A stretch of 64,000 nt of DNA from Pyxicephalus adspersus. Its lineage: Eukaryota > Chordata > Amphibia > Anura > Pyxicephalidae. This document shows, piece by piece, positions 1 to 11,544 of this stretch. Positions within the stretch are counted from its first letter, which is position 1. Each line of letters begins with the position of its first letter. The notes under the pieces are model-generated. The model saw only the letters and a program-made list of their open reading frames with translations. It made no database searches and was not told the DNA's origin. The stretch is taken from the NCBI RefSeq assembly GCF_032062135.1, contig NC_092859.1:63832570-63896569 (forward strand). The letters are read 5' to 3'. The translations under genes were made by a program, and so were the position numbers.

Positions 1-947
1 TCGCTGCTGTAGCGTGGGGCAAAGGTAAGGGGGGCTCTTAAAGTTACCCCGAGTGTGACTCGTTATTACCGCTTTTTGCAAGTAAAAGCCACCCCGGTCA
101 CACTTACCGGGGTGGCTTTTACCGCTNNNNNNNNNNNNNNNNNNNNNNNNNNNNNNNNNNNNNNNNNNNNNNNNNNNNNNNNNNNNNNNNNNNNNNNNNN
201 NNNNNNNNNNNNNNNNNNNNNNNNNNNNNNNNNNNNNNNNNNNNNNNNNNNNNNNNNNNNNNNNNNNAAAAAAAAAAAAAAAAAAAAAAAAATGAGCAAA
301 AAGGGTCTCTGGAAGGGGTATTAGGGTAATCCTACTACACATTACACACAATAATCTAAAATAAAATTCCATGCAAAAAATGTAACTCTTTTTGCATGGA
401 AGTATATAAAGAATTAGAACACTCGGCCTTCATGTACGCGTCCCTCCACGATTACTGATGATGTCAGTGCACACGCCCGTCGACGGGGGTCGTAGCGGGA
501 AATTCAAATATTTTGTATTGAATTCATTACAAAGTCCTGTATCCAATCCAATACAAAATATTACAAAATATATTTATGTGGTTTTGTCTATAGGTATGTG
601 ATGTTGGACTCTGTTTTAAAATTTACCACACTAGGGAAGTGTTTTAGAAAAATATAGTACTATACAGTATACTGAATTATGGCATTTTCAGTATTTTTTA
701 TTTATTTATGCATTCTTGTTTAAGCTGATTTTTGTGTTTTTTATTTATTTTATTATTAAAGTTTTTTTTTTTTTTTTTACATGATTGTGTGTTTCAAACT
801 TTATTATATGTTGGATATCTACTAGACCCCTGTTCGGACATATTTCTGTAAGTTACAGGTTTACAATTTAAAAAAAAACTTCATGAAAAACAGTGTACCG
901 CTTTTGGTACAGAAATCCAGACATCAGTAAAACGCCCAGGAGGTTAA
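1..947. mobile_element. piggyBac-type MITE, copy 1 (left end cut by window and gap)
   Basis: The right end reads gtaaaacgcccaggaggttaa, finishing on TTAA (944-947). The body shares its GC-rich start (ccccgagtgtgactc), then gcgggaaattcaaat, then an AT-rich tail with ttctgtaagttacag, with the copies at 39287-39946 and 56089-56939. Positions 127-267 are an assembly gap followed by an A-run. No coding potential. Confidence 0.75.
127..267. other. Assembly gap (141 N)
   Basis: Run of undetermined bases inside the GC-rich part of a MITE, next to an inverted repeat (taaaagccaccccggt / accggggtggctttta) and an A-run. Confidence 0.99.
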
Positions 948-1134
948 TAGCTGTTCTGCCTAAAAGTCAAAACCATGCTGGTTACCATAATACATTCTGG
1001 TTAATTTTTTTATTGGGATGGTTGGATTGGGTAAATTTCTGTACAGTAGAACAAAATATGATCTCCATTTACTGTTTATTTACCAATGTAATAACAAATT
1101 CATTGCTGACCCATGTTTGTTTAATTTTATAAAG

Positions 1135-1206
1135 ATTGAAAATGCCGGGGAAGTTCTCATTACACCTCTTGAGAAATTCCGAAAGGAGCAGATTGGTACT
1201 GCCAAG
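1135..1206 (+). CDS. ARHGAP26: ARHGAP26 exon, BAR domain (IENAGEVLITPLEKF...)
   Basis: The exon has 24 codons, phase 0 to 0, with acceptor ataaag and donor AAG|gtaaca. It encodes IENAGEVLITPLEKFRKEQI followed by GTAK, part of a long BAR helix that forms the membrane-bending dimer. Human GRAF1 reads IENASEVLITPLEKF here from memory, so the block is nearly invariant. A longer open stretch over 1018-1350 is read-through of intron. The preceding BAR exons are outside the window. Confidence 0.95.
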
Positions 1207-1261
1207 GTAACAAACACACATAGCCTTATGTGTTATATTTGCCTATATAAAGAAGTCTCTC

Positions 1262-1543
1262 TGCAGTTGTTTATTTTTGCATATCACAGCTTGCTCCAGA
1301 AGTTATTGTCTAGGCTTCATAAAGTTTTTTTTTGCTTTGTTTTTGATTAACTAACAGTGAGGATTTTATACAGTAACTGACAGCATGCTGCTTAATAATA
1401 TGTTGAGACAAACATCGGATGTAATTGCATATGTTAAAATAATTTAATTTATTAAAATAATGTACCTGTTCTGACTTACATACAAATTCAACTTAAGAAC
1501 AAACCTACAGTCCCTATCTTGTATCTAACCCGGGGACTACCTG
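1262..1543. mobile_element. CAGGTAGT MITE, truncated copy
   Basis: Matches the right part of the full copy at 54954-55453 (shared acagtgaggattttataca, cctacagtccctatct) and ends ggggactacctg before TA. The left end is missing. It sits in the 531-nt ARHGAP26 intron and accounts for over half of it. Confidence 0.8.
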
Positions 1544-1737
1544 TAATTTTTGTTACTCTCATTCTCAAATCTCTACAACATAACTGTTAATTATTCTGTA
1601 TTCAAAGATATAAAAATAAGGTGGCAATTGTCAGGAGGACAGTTTAAAATATTTCCAACAGGTCAGCAACTAAGTGAATGTGTTAGACTTACATCCATAA
1701 TGTGCCATATCAATAAAACATACTCTATTTCTTGCAG

Positions 1738-1839
1738 GAGGTGAAAAAAAAATATGACAAAGAGACAGAGAAATACTGCAGTGTTCTGGAAAAGCATATG
1801 AACCTGTCCTCCAAAAAGAAAGAGGTGCATCTACACGAG
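1738..1839 (+). CDS. ARHGAP26: ARHGAP26 exon, BAR domain (EVKKKYDKETEKYC...)
   Basis: The exon has 34 codons, phase 0 to 0, with acceptor ttgcag and donor GAG|gtaggc. The peptide starts EVKKKYDKETEKYCSVLEKH and continues through the lysine-rich NLSSKKKEVHLHE. The basic run fits the positively charged BAR surface that contacts phospholipid. Its length equals the human exon from memory. The preceding intron is only 531 nt and carries a truncated CAGGTAGT MITE (about 1262-1543); the following one is 13.7 kb. Confidence 0.96.
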
Positions 1840-2390
1840 GTAGGCAATGGTTTGGTTCCAATCTGCATCAGTTACTTTACCATAATGGAGTATGAACTCA
1901 AGAACAAAAACATAATATATTGCAGCTTACCAGTGTTTACATGTGGTGCCTCTATTATTTTTTTCCTCATTCATTTTATTTTGTGATTCCACTAACTTAC
2001 TTCTGTACCAGGGCAACAATGCTTTCTAAATCATATACTGTATTTGTAGAGATGCAATGTTGTCACATTAGAACAGGAATTGCATTAGGACTAATCTTCA
2101 TATCATGTGGGAAAATGTTTAGTTCAGTTATAAGACCCCCTAGGATTTACGTTTCCATTTGTCGGTTCAGTGCAAGAAGTTACAAACTCGATAAATTTCT
2201 GGCGCAATTAGCAGGTATGATTTTTGCACTTTTAAAACACTAATATACAATTTTCAAATGTATATACCAATCGAAATAGACAAAAAAAGTTTTTAAAAAC
2301 ATGTTTAGTGTTTGCTTTTTACTATACTCTTTAGTTTTTTTTTTTGCATTTGTGCACAGAAGAGTTTCTGTAACATTTCTGTGTATAGGT
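1840..2390. other. Start of 13.7-kb ARHGAP26 intron, nothing recognised
   Basis: AT-rich intron sequence. Short open frames here are frame noise without splice or domain support. Confidence 0.6.
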
Positions 2391-2499
2391 AAGTAGGATA
2401 CTGTTGTGGGTTCTTCCTTATCCTTCAGTCCTTCCTTATCCTTATCCTATCAGTGTGAGAAAAGCAAACATGGTAAAATCACAGTTGGACTGTAAAGGC

Positions 2500-2720
2500 G
2501 TCCCTTGATAGGGCTATGCCTTGCTTTCTAAGTATAGAATCGTCTTACTAAGTGTTGCAACAAAGGTACATAAAGCCCACAAATCTCAATCTCGACACGT
2601 TTCGCCTGATGGCTTCATCAGGGGATGTGCATGGAGAGTCAGAGCATCTGTACAGTATGGTATAAACAAGAATAATTATGACTATTGTAATGAATCATAC
2701 ATAATAATAACACAAGAGTG
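2500..2720 (-). mobile_element. Penelope-like terminal fragment with hammerhead-like core
   Basis: On the - strand 2589-2624 reads ccCTGATGA, a 3-bp stem gcc/ggc closed by atca, then GAAAC and gtgtcgag. That order (CUGAUGA, stem II, GAAA) is the conserved hammerhead ribozyme core known from Penelope-like retroelements. A second locus (39036-39058) has the same motifs at the same spacing. Element boundaries are uncertain; catalytic activity is inference. Confidence 0.5.
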
Positions 2721-2724
2721 ACAG

Positions 2725-3555
2725 GTCAGATCAAGATTATATAACCCATGACTAAGCAGGTGTACCGGCTTCATGTTCCTCCATCATGTATAAATCAATA
2801 TGTCTCATTACATCATACTCATACACATTATTATGCACAACATATCTATTTATCCATATATAGTAATCTACATATAAGCACAAAATCATGTAAAGTTTGT
2901 TATAAAAGGAGAAGATCTAGTATTCTTTTGCTATTTGTTGGTTGACAAAGATATTTCTAATCGCCTACCATATCCAATGTATTCCATAACAAAAAGCTTC
3001 ATTTATAAGACTTATAATTTATAAATTGATCATTATGAGAAAAGGAGAAAAATAAACTTACTTATTTGTGAAGATGACACATATGTACAAAAAGGTAGCG
3101 TTTTCTCCTGTTAAGGAGGGGGGGTTTGTGTTGGTTGCTGCAGTATCTTGATCTCAAATAGAGTGGCCAAAATTAGTTGCATCAACATGGTTCCAGTGGT
3201 ATTCTCTAGCAAGTGTGATACCTATGGGTAATATCATGATTAGTGGTAAGTAAACACAGGTTCATGGTATATTATAGTTCTTTTTCATCAGAAGCAGTAA
3301 AGGTAATAAGAATATATTAAAAAAATAATGATAATAATGAGGAAATAATAAAAGAGAGGGAAGATTAACAGCTTTCAGGGTTAGTGCATTATGACTATGG
3401 TATGCAGTTATGTAGAATTGCTAATGCTATATTTATTTATGAATTGAGTCAGAATTAGGTGATATAAATATTGTTTCCAGAAAAAATAATAAAACCTATG
3501 GAAAGGATAGGGCTTACCTTGAGCAATAGCCACTGAAGAGGATAGCAAGGGGTAT
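2725..3555. other. Intronic, nothing recognised
   Basis: AT-rich intron with a G-run near 3117-3123. No frame with recognisable domains and no matching repeat elsewhere in the window. Confidence 0.5.
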
Positions 3556-3559
3556 GCAG

Positions 3560-4640
3560 AGCGCATGTATAGCCAGAAAATCGCTTCAGTTACAGTGGCA
3601 ACACTTGCTTGCAACTTCTAGAACCTGTAAACTAGTATTCCAGCCCAGGATTGTTGGACTGCATTCCATAATTCTTTTGCAATTCTTGGTTTTACCTTTA
3701 AAACCCCACAAGTTTTCCTTTGGATTAAAGTCTGAGGACTGGGCTTGACACTCCATAATGTCAATTTTGTTGGGCTGGAACCAAGACGTTACTCATTTAC
3801 TAGTGTGTATGGGGATGTTGCCTTCTTGAAACACCCATTTCAAGGGCATAGGGCAACATGACCTCTTCATGTGTTTTAAGGTTTTAAAAAGGATCCATGT
3901 TAAGCGATAAATAGGCCCTACACCATAGTATTAGAAACATTCCCATATCATGATGCTTGTGCCACCATGATTCACTGTCTTTACAGGGCACTGTGGCCTG
4001 TGTTCATTGTTTGGGCATTTGACAAACTGTCTGCAGCCCCTAGACCCAAAAAGAATGATCTTCCTTTCACCAGTCCACAAAAAGTTGTGTCATTTCTCTT
4101 CAGGCGAGTCAATGTGTTTTTTGACAAACTGTAAACTCTTAAGTACATGCTTTTTTTTCAACATAAGCATTTATCAGTGGTTTCTTTTTATTTGCTTGGC
4201 TTCACATAGACGTTTTATTATTGTAACCGTACTCGCAGTTAATTTTAGACCTTCTTGGATCTTCCTAAAGCTGATCATTGGCTGAATCTTTGCCATTTTG
4301 GCTATTTTTCTTCCCATTCTAATGGTGGTTCTCTGTTTTCTTCCGCATCATTGTGGTTTTGGTTGCCATTTTAAACCATTTGAGATCATTTTAGCTAAGC
4401 AGCCTATCATTTTCTGCATTCTGTTATGTTTTCCCCTCTCCAACCAACTTTTTAACCTAAGTAAACTGTTTTTCCGAACATTGATTGGAATGACCCATTT
4501 TCCAGAGTGAAAAGCACTATTACCAGCATGTACAACATTTGCTGCATTCGTTCCTTAAATATATCCAGCAATTGTCACCTGTTTTTTCACATAATTAATG
4601 ACCTCACTAATTCAACCCCACATGGCTATTATTTTAAACA
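3560..4640 (-). pseudogene. Tc1/mariner transposase relic
   Basis: On the - strand 3635-3750 reads SSDFNPKENLWGFKGKTKN and onward, the third-acidic-residue block of Tc1-type transposases (SPDLNPIENLWG), where a phosphodiester-transfer DDE/DD34 domain binds metal. Further upstream on that strand, about 3800-4100, HKHHDMGMF, ENMLPYA-like and FVDW-like pieces follow in the expected N-to-C order but in several frames. Many stops and frameshifts show a dead copy. No clear terminal repeats were found, so the ends are approximate. Confidence 0.7.
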
Positions 4641-5038
4641 GCCTAATGTTCCTATTTCTTCACTATCTGTTATATGGAAGAACACAAATTTGATTTTTTT
4701 TTTTCATGTTTTGTTTCGAAATAGAATGTGCATTGTTCCCAATGAATCTGTGTTTATTTTGAGCTTTATTCATTTTTTTTAAACACACTGCTACTATTCT
4801 GAACATAACTGTATGTATATATGTGTATTGTGTAATATAACATGTACCGTGTTTCCCCGAAAATAAGACACTGTCTTATATTAATTTTTTCTCCAAGAAA
4901 TGCCCTGGGGCTTATTTTCAGGTAGGGCTTATATTTTGAGAAGAACAACAAACCGCATTTATTCTTTAACAAAAAATTAACATTTATTTCAAATGTTATC
5001 ACATTCTGGAACATCATGGTAACTCTGTAAGTAAGCTG

Positions 5039-5260
5039 NNNNNNNNNNNNNNNNNNNNNNNNNNNNNNNNNNNNNNNNNNNNNNNNNNNNNNNNNNNNNN
5101 NNNNNNNNNNNNNNNNNNNNNNNNNNNNNNNNNNNNNNNNNNNNNNNNNNNNNNNNNNNNNNNNNNNNNNNNNNNNNNNNNNNNNNNNNNNNNNNNNNNN
5201 NNNNNNNNNNNNNNNNNNNNNNNNNNNNNNNNNNNNNNNNNNNNNNNNNNNNNNNNNNNN
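5039..5260. other. Assembly gap (222 N)
   Basis: Undetermined bases inside the CCGTGTTTCC MITE, close to tandem repeats. Confidence 0.99.
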
Positions 5261-5400
5261 TGCCCTCCCTTCACATCTCTCTCTACAATCATCAGCTCTG
5301 CCCCCGGAGAAATGATGGATTGTGTGAGCCTGGAATACTCGTACGTACGGGGTAGTGATGTTGTGACAGTCCTGCACTCGTGTGACAGTCTGTGATGTCC

Positions 5401-5508
5401 TTTACTTCCTCCCCCACCACTATGTACAGTATGTGCTGAAGATATTCTACGGTATTTACTTCCTCCCCCACCACTATGTACAGTATGTGCTGAAGATATT
5501 CTACGGTA
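5401..5508. repeat. 54-bp tandem repeat, two copies
   Basis: Unit beginning tttacttcctcccccacca occurs at 5401 and again at 5455, essentially identical, within the MITE. Confidence 0.95.
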
Positions 5509-5639
5509 TTAAGCTAGGGCTTACTTTCGGGGGAGGGCTTATATTTTGAGCTTGCTGGAAAACAGCCAAAAATCCTGCTAGGGCTTACTTTGGGGGGGGG
5601 GGGTGTCTTATTTTCGGGGAAACACGGTAATTCCCTGTT

Positions 5640-7040
5640 TCTCTTTGCTATTCTAATATGGGAGATTTTTTATTAAAACACCCAGGTGAGCAAACAGAGC
5701 AGTGTTCAAGATTTTGCTACTTATCTCACCTTTACCATTTAGATTGCATTTTTCTGTTTGACATCATTTTGCCATTTCATCTTTCTGATACAATTGACTT
5801 TGTTCTTCTTGATTTGCCAGCTTCAGTCAGGGAATCAGGGATAATTATTGACCTGTTTAGTGCATAGTCTTTATTTTTTTTTTCTAGTTAACACAAACCC
5901 ATTGGATATATGTAGATTTTTTTACCTAGATACAGGCCTGTTTGCCCCACATAGAAAACACACACCATGCTTTCAGCTATCTACATGACTTCTAGTTTTG
6001 TAAAAAATGTGTTTACTTAATTGCCAAAAATTAATGTATTGTAAGATCGTATTTTTGATGCACACAAAGTAAGCAAGCTACATAACATGCCAATAAAACC
6101 TAGCCTGTGTCTGGCTGCTGTAGGTTATTCCACATGATTAGATTTTGTGCTAGTTATGAAATAATTCCATAAACATATTGTTATACAATGTGACATCCCT
6201 CACCACATCGATCTAGCCCAGTATTTTTTCAGGTGCTTGCAAGTTGCATGGTGAAATTGAATGAAGTTTCTATTTTTATTTTCAATGTATTACTATTTTA
6301 AGCTTACTAAATAAATTCAAAAGATTTATGTAGCAGGTATGTGGAACAGCAGTTATCTTTGTAAAGGAGGATATCAGGTAAATATATGTTGATTTAGATG
6401 ACTGGTTCCAGCTGTCATTAATGTGTATCATTACATGAGGTGCATTGGCACCATCTAGTGGCCATTTTTAAATTTGATACATTGGGAACCATTAGACATT
6501 TTGATGTAGCTTAAATCATTACTTTAAAATAACTCAGTCCAACCTAAAAAAAAGCTATTGATATAATTTAATTTTTTTTTACAAATATTTTTGGAATTCT
6601 GATAACATTTTGAAAAAATCTCTTGAATTAAGTACTAAACCAATAATGGTGGGGGGGGGGGCTGTGTGTGCAGGCTAGTAAAGGTTCCTGCATGTACCTT
6701 TTTAAATATAGAAAAAGGTTTTGGTGCACATAGGCGAAATTTTACTCCTTTCAGGACATGCAGATGCATGCCATTCAGCACAAATCTGCACAGCATGATG
6801 GTTATGGTTGCCACTGATACAATGTCTATATCCCACCATATCACCCTGCTTACCTATTGCTAGTCTTTTTTTGGGTCCAGAGACTTCTTGCTCCACCATT
6901 GCCCAAACACTGGTGATATAACGTGATTCACAGGAGTTAAATCATCATCCCAGCTCAATTACCATAATGTACAGGAGGTACTACATATTTTTTTAGGAGT
7001 GTTCTTCTCTTCTTTTTTTGGGCACACTATCCACATATTC
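5640..7040. other. Intronic, nothing recognised
   Basis: No gene seen. Contains a G-run at about 6650-6661 and the short block gcaccatctagtggccat (about 6450), possibly part of an old interspersed repeat. Confidence 0.5.
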
Positions 7041-7041
7041 A

Positions 7042-7300
7042 GTGTTCTCCCCAGAAATTTTTTTCAGCCGGGTGGTAAAAAAGGGGGTGTGGCAAAACAC
7101 AGCAAATTTAGTGCTCCCAGTTGTTTATGCCATGGGTAATCAGTAACCTCTTATTGTTTCAGTGTTCCACCTTCTCCCAATGATTTGTTACAACTTTGTA
7201 ATGCCTTCCCCGTTAGTATATCCAATTTTTTTATTCTATGTATTTTGCCACAATTGTCCTATGCCATGTATTGTGACCCAACTTACTAGTGTTCTAAGTT
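7042..7300. mobile_element. hAT-like CAGTGTTCTCC repeat, left end
   Basis: Starts agtgttctccccagaaattt then cagccgggtggtaaaa. The same start is at 19609 and the same body (ggtgtggcaa..acacagcaaa, gttgccatggg) recurs at about 10920-11152. Assigned to hAT-like only by the CAGTG(T)... terminus; no 8-bp duplication confirmed. Confidence 0.55.
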
Positions 7301-7432
7301 TTAAGAGTGTATTCCTTTGTAATAGTGAAATAGTATAATGAATGTGGTGTAACAAGTTAGTCTTAGTTCATATTAGCAGCAAAAAACATTTACCCCTTCT
7401 GAGAGACTTCTGGCAACTTCTAGGCATCAAGA

Positions 7433-7527
7433 ATTGGTAACAGGCGGTAAGTGCTGGGCACCTAGGATTGATAACAGACGGTAAGTGCTGGGCACCTAGG
7501 ATTGGTAACAGGCGGTAAGTGCTGGGC
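7433..7527. repeat. 34-bp tandem repeat, about 2.8 copies
   Basis: Unit attggtaacaggcggtaagt... begins at 7433, 7467 and 7501 with few mismatches (gataacagac in the middle copy). Confidence 0.93.
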
Positions 7528-7619
7528 TTTTTCAGAGCTAGAAGTTTTTTAGGCAGCAGTGGTTCCTCGCCTGAGGAATGGACAAATGTAACCTTACTGC
7601 CAGTGTGAATTCAGCCTAA

Positions 7620-8110
7620 CTTCAGATGTGCTCCTGTGTCTATATTTAGTTACAGTAAACTTTTGTGAAAACATTTTTTTTTCACTTCATTCTTTTACAA
7701 AATTAGCCCAGTGGGCCCACGCTGGCACAGCTTCCACCTGTTCTCCAATGCTCACTTGTACGTCCAGTGCTGCCTTGCACTGCGCATGCATGAGATTGAA
7801 CACTTTTTTTTACATTATAAGAAAGCCTCTGAAGATGCTTGCACCTCTTGGGATATGTGACATAAATATCCCAGGAGGCTGCGGGTTTCCCCTTTAGTCT
7901 TTACCCAAATGGAAGTGAAGACTGAAGGGGAGAGATCCTCTCCGAAAAAGTGTAAAAAAAAACAAAAAAAAAACAAAACACATTTTTCCATTACATAACA
8001 GAGAAAGTCACTCTTTAATATAATGTTAAAAATGTGGCAATGCTTTAATAGCATCATGCATGGGATATCAGATGGGGACAAGACAGACGGTGACCCCCTC
8101 TTATCACTGC
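7620..8110. repeat. Probable frog MITE fragment
   Basis: Holds cactgcgcatgcatgag and cctttagtctttaccc-type blocks resembling the element at about 57172-57510 (cactgcgcatgcgtctga). Boundaries not resolved. Confidence 0.35.
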
Positions 8111-8199
8111 CCATATTCTATTAAAAAAAACTGTCTGTGAAGTTTATCCGCAGTCTGTAATGTCATCGGCAGCGCAGTGTGATAGCTGTGTGAGTGTAA

Positions 8200-9612
8200 A
8201 GGCTGCTTGTCATATTCTGCAGCCCAACAACTCGCTGTGTTTAAACCTTCATATCTCCTAAACCGCTGGTTGTATTAACTTGAAAGTTTTAAGGTACACG
8301 TGGTGGCATAGGAAACTTAAACTGTAGGTGCAAGTGGGGGACACTTGTGGCTAAACCCTTCTAAAATGTAATTAGTATGGAATTATGAGAACATAAATCT
8401 CTACCTAGCAAAGTTTGCTGCCTGCTCTGTTACTCATATCTGTCTGCATCTTACCTCAAACCCCAATTTCCCTAGAATTAGGAGGTGCAGGGAAACAAAA
8501 ACATAGGTGGAAGTGGGAGACACTTGTGGCTATCACCTTTCATCACCATGGCAGCATTACAACATTAAAAAAAAGCTGTCCATCAAAATGCACTTCCTTG
8601 TTACACATGACGGTAACCTTCCAGTACCTCAACCTCAATAAAATTTAGTGGGCAGAGTTAATGTTCTAGTGATGAAGTTTTAGGGGATGTTAGTCACAGA
8701 TGTTCCCCACTTGTACCTATATTTTTAGTTTCTTACACCTCCCCATTCCCCAATTGACGTTCAGAATGTTAGTTAAGTGGACAGGAATGTGTAACAGGGC
8801 AGAAAGGCCCATTTTGATGGGCAGAGTGTTTATGTTCTAATGATGCTGTAATGAGATTGTAAGGGGAGAATGTGCCTGACACTTGCAAATTTTCAGAGAA
8901 ATTGGTGCTCAAAGAAGAGAAGCAGACAGTAGTTTCATAGGTATAGATTTGTGACAGGTAGGTATATATTTAGGGCCCCACCCCAATGCTCCTTGCTATA
9001 TTGATGGCCCGGGATCCCCAATTTGCATTTTCAATTTAGGACTCCTAGTTGCACTTTCCTCTGAAACAGCAACCCCAAAGTTCAATTTTTATAACTTTTT
9101 ACATTTGTGACCCCCCCCCCATATCTTGAAATCTTGAAATTCTTTGAAGCTGGGGGGGCTGAAATTTTAGTAACTAGTATCTATGAGGGTCCCCTGTACA
9201 CCCTGAAAATTACAGGTCATTGTGACATACAGTTTAGGAGATATGGAGGTTTCTACACAGAGAGCTGTGAGGATGCAGAACCACATGGAGACTTCACACA
9301 CAGCTCTAGCAGTGGATACATTTCACTGGCAGATTTTTTTTTTTAAATAGAAATCCCAGCTTGTGCTATGAGATGGGGGCAGGGCTGCCTGTGTCCCCTT
9401 CACATGAAGGCTGAACTGTGTGCTCACCTCTCATCCCAGCAGCAATCCTCTGAACAGATGACACAGAGCACAGATGGCACAAAGCAGCCTCACTGAGATC
9501 TGTGCGGAGGATAAGAGCTGCCGAGGAGAGGTGGGCGGGGTAGGCACAGCAGCCGGGCGGGGTAGGCACAGCAGCCGGGCGGAGCAACCGGCTAAAACCC
9601 ACTTGGGAGAAC
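8200..9612. mobile_element. hAT-like CAGTGTTCTCC family, long non-autonomous copy
   Basis: Shares blocks with 19609-20810: gtgggggacacttgtggcta, tgggcagagt(tt)atgttcta, gaaattggtgctcaaag, ctgtgaggatgcagaa. Ends cagcagccgggcggagcaac then cacttgggagaac, the complement of the family start. The gtgg(g/a)agacacttgtggcta block occurs twice (about 8325 and 8513), pointing to an internal duplication. No transposase frame seen. Confidence 0.6.
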
Positions 9613-9945
9613 TATGATATTGTATACCTTAAATTTGATCTGAAGTGTTATCTGGTAGTTTTATTGCAGATGCGTCTCAATATGTTCTTTCTCCTAAAAA
9701 AGAACCTGCCTTTATTGCAAGCAAATATACAATCTCAGTATGTATTGGGGACTGCGGTTAATCAACTCGTGTGGCGGTACTGGGTTTTATGGTCACCACT
9801 TGAAAAAAAAAAAAAAAACTATGTTTCACATAGGCTTAAAACACCAAGCCCAAAGATGTCAACAGTAGCAATGAAGTGCTGTGGGTGATTGGATTGGCTG
9901 CATGCCTGGAAGAGGCAAGTATGTGTGCTACTCACCACACTTTTA
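9613..9945. other. Intronic, nothing recognised
   Basis: AT-rich intron with an A-run near 9805; no feature seen. Confidence 0.45.
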
Positions 9946-9949
9946 AATT

Positions 9950-10180
9950 TAAATGTATTTTCCGTCATCAATTTTATTGATGTCTTCTCTGAATCGTGCT
10001 AATGACACAACAGGAAATGAGAACAAATCTCTTCAAAGTAAAAGGAATTCCCCTCCCTCAGAGTTCTCAAAGATTGCAGGATCCTACTTTACTTATTGCT
10101 TTCAAACAAAAGTCACCTGGACCAATTGGAGCGGGGATATCTTCCCAGTGGGGATAGACAGTAATATAAATTTGATATAG
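9950..10180. repeat. Probable interspersed repeat
   Basis: Blocks such as acaacaggaaatgagaa, ggaattcccctccctc and tcttcccagtggggataga resemble a common frog MITE from memory. No termini were identified. Confidence 0.35.
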
Positions 10181-10199
10181 GCTCTAACCTTTTCTAATT

Positions 10200-10490
10200 A
10201 TATTATTATAATTTACTTGCATTTATAGAGTGCTGACATTATACAGTGCTTTACAAAGTCTACTGTCATATTTAAAACGTGTCTCCAAGGGACCCTAAAT
10301 GTAATGTTTCTACTATAGATAAATGTGTTTGAAGGGAATCCACTTAACCTATCTGCATGTTTTTGGGGTGTGGGAGGAAACCAGATTGTCCGGAGGAAAC
10401 CCACACAAACACAGGGAAAACATACAAACTTCTTGTGGATAATGCCCTGGCTGGAATTCATATCTAGCACTTCAAAAGGCCAAAGTGCTA
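10200..10490. repeat. Vertebrate SINE/LINE-tail type repeat
   Basis: Contains the widespread blocks ggtgtgggaggaaacc, ggaggaaacccacacaaaca and gtgctaacc(t)a, plus tgcatttatagagtgctgac and cagtgctttacaaag, familiar from dispersed repeats in fish and amphibians. Exact family not assigned. Confidence 0.6.
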
Positions 10491-10894
10491 ACCTATTTAC
10501 CTTTATCTTTTTTTACCTGTGATCTGGGCCACTGATCTAAGTAAATATTATCTGCCTAGCCTAAACTTTTTAATTGGCTCCACCTCCATGTGTCAGAAAA
10601 CAATGCTCTTTTGCCTTTTAGAAATAAGAAGGTGGAACCTTCTGAAAAAAAGCTATTACAAAAGGTTAGTTTTAAGTAAGCATTGTAATAATAACCAAAA
10701 AACTGGAAACAACAAACTCATGTTTCACTGGTCCAGCTCCTAATTTAGGGCCAAAACTCAAGGTATTCCTGCTAAGAACTATTTCCCCCACTGGTAACAC
10801 AAGGCAGGTCTTGTGTGGATTGGTGTCTGAGGAAAGAAGTAGGTCCAATTTTTATTGAGAATGTATTCTACTCTGCAACTGATTATGAGGAGTG

Positions 10895-11152
10895 TTGGGT
10901 TGGCAACCCGTGTGGTGAGTAATCAGGCCTAATAGTGTTGTCAAAAAGAGAGGTGTGGCAACACAAAACAGATTAAGGGGTCCTAATTGTTGTTGCCATA
11001 GGAATCCAGTAACCTCTATAAATCTGTTCTATTTTTTCCAATCGCTTTTGTATCATGCACCAACTGTCCAGTGCACCTGTATTGTGACTTAACTTTTCAG
11101 TAACCACCCAAATACAGCTGGGTGGTGTGGCCATCTAAAAGGGGCTGGGAAG
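10895..11152. mobile_element. hAT-like CAGTGTTCTCC repeat, right part
   Basis: Body parallels 7090-7300 (ggtgtggcaacaca, gttgttgccata, cagtaacctcta, tgtattgtgac) and ends ggggctgggaagaacac, the inverted form of the family start. Confidence 0.55.
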
Positions 11153-11199
11153 AACACTTCTAAAGTCAGCTGCTAGACCTGGGTAATCCCATAAAATTA

Positions 11200-11542
11200 A
11201 AGTTTTGGAATAGCTCGACTAGAGCCCAGACCTAAATCCAATTTAAAATTTGTGGGGTGACCTGAAGAGGGCTGTGCACACAAGATGGTCTCGCAATCTG
11301 ACAGATTTGGAGTGCGTTTGCAAGGAAGAGTGGTGTAAAGATGCGCCATGCTGTTGCTTCAACAAAGTATTAGTTCAAGGGTGTTCACATTTGTGCAACC
11401 AGGTAATCATACATGTTTTTTTTCAATTGAATTTTACAGGTTATATGTCACAATAAAGGTGGGAAAAGTTTTGAAATGATTTATTACGTCACAAAAACCT
11501 GGCATTTTAAAAGGGGTGTGTACACTTTTTTTCTATCATCTG
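11200..11542 (+). pseudogene. Tc1 transposase, C-terminal remnant
   Basis: Frame at about 11220-11340 reads SPDLNPI(E)NL(W)GDLKRAVH, then LTDLECVCKEEW. This is the last catalytic-acid block of a Tc1-type DDE transposase, with the C-terminal tail. The 3' end runs to ggggtgtgtacactttttt and an end like tatcatctgta, typical of the right inverted repeat of this family. The N-terminal two thirds are absent. Neighbouring repeats are hAT-like, so this is an independent truncated insertion. Confidence 0.8.
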
Positions 11543-11544
11543 TA

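Larger units (their letters stand above)
4847..5627. mobile_element. CCGTGTTTCCCCG MITE, copy 1 (TA target site)
   Basis: Terminal inverted repeats ccgtgtttccccgaaaataa and its complement are flanked by TA on both sides (4845-4846, 5628-5629), as for Tc1/mariner-type elements. Internal gggcttattttc repeats, a two-copy 54-bp tandem repeat (5401-5508) and a gap (5039-5260) make up the body. No coding potential. A second copy is at 22938-23802. Confidence 0.85.

Noticed and set aside
893..1350. Open frames overlapping the first exon
   Set aside because: Only 1135-1206 matches GRAF1 and has splice sites; the rest is intron read-through.
10200..10490. tRNA or 5S-like gene in the repeat
   Set aside because: No A/B box pair or cloverleaf was visible; it matches a dispersed vertebrate repeat instead.
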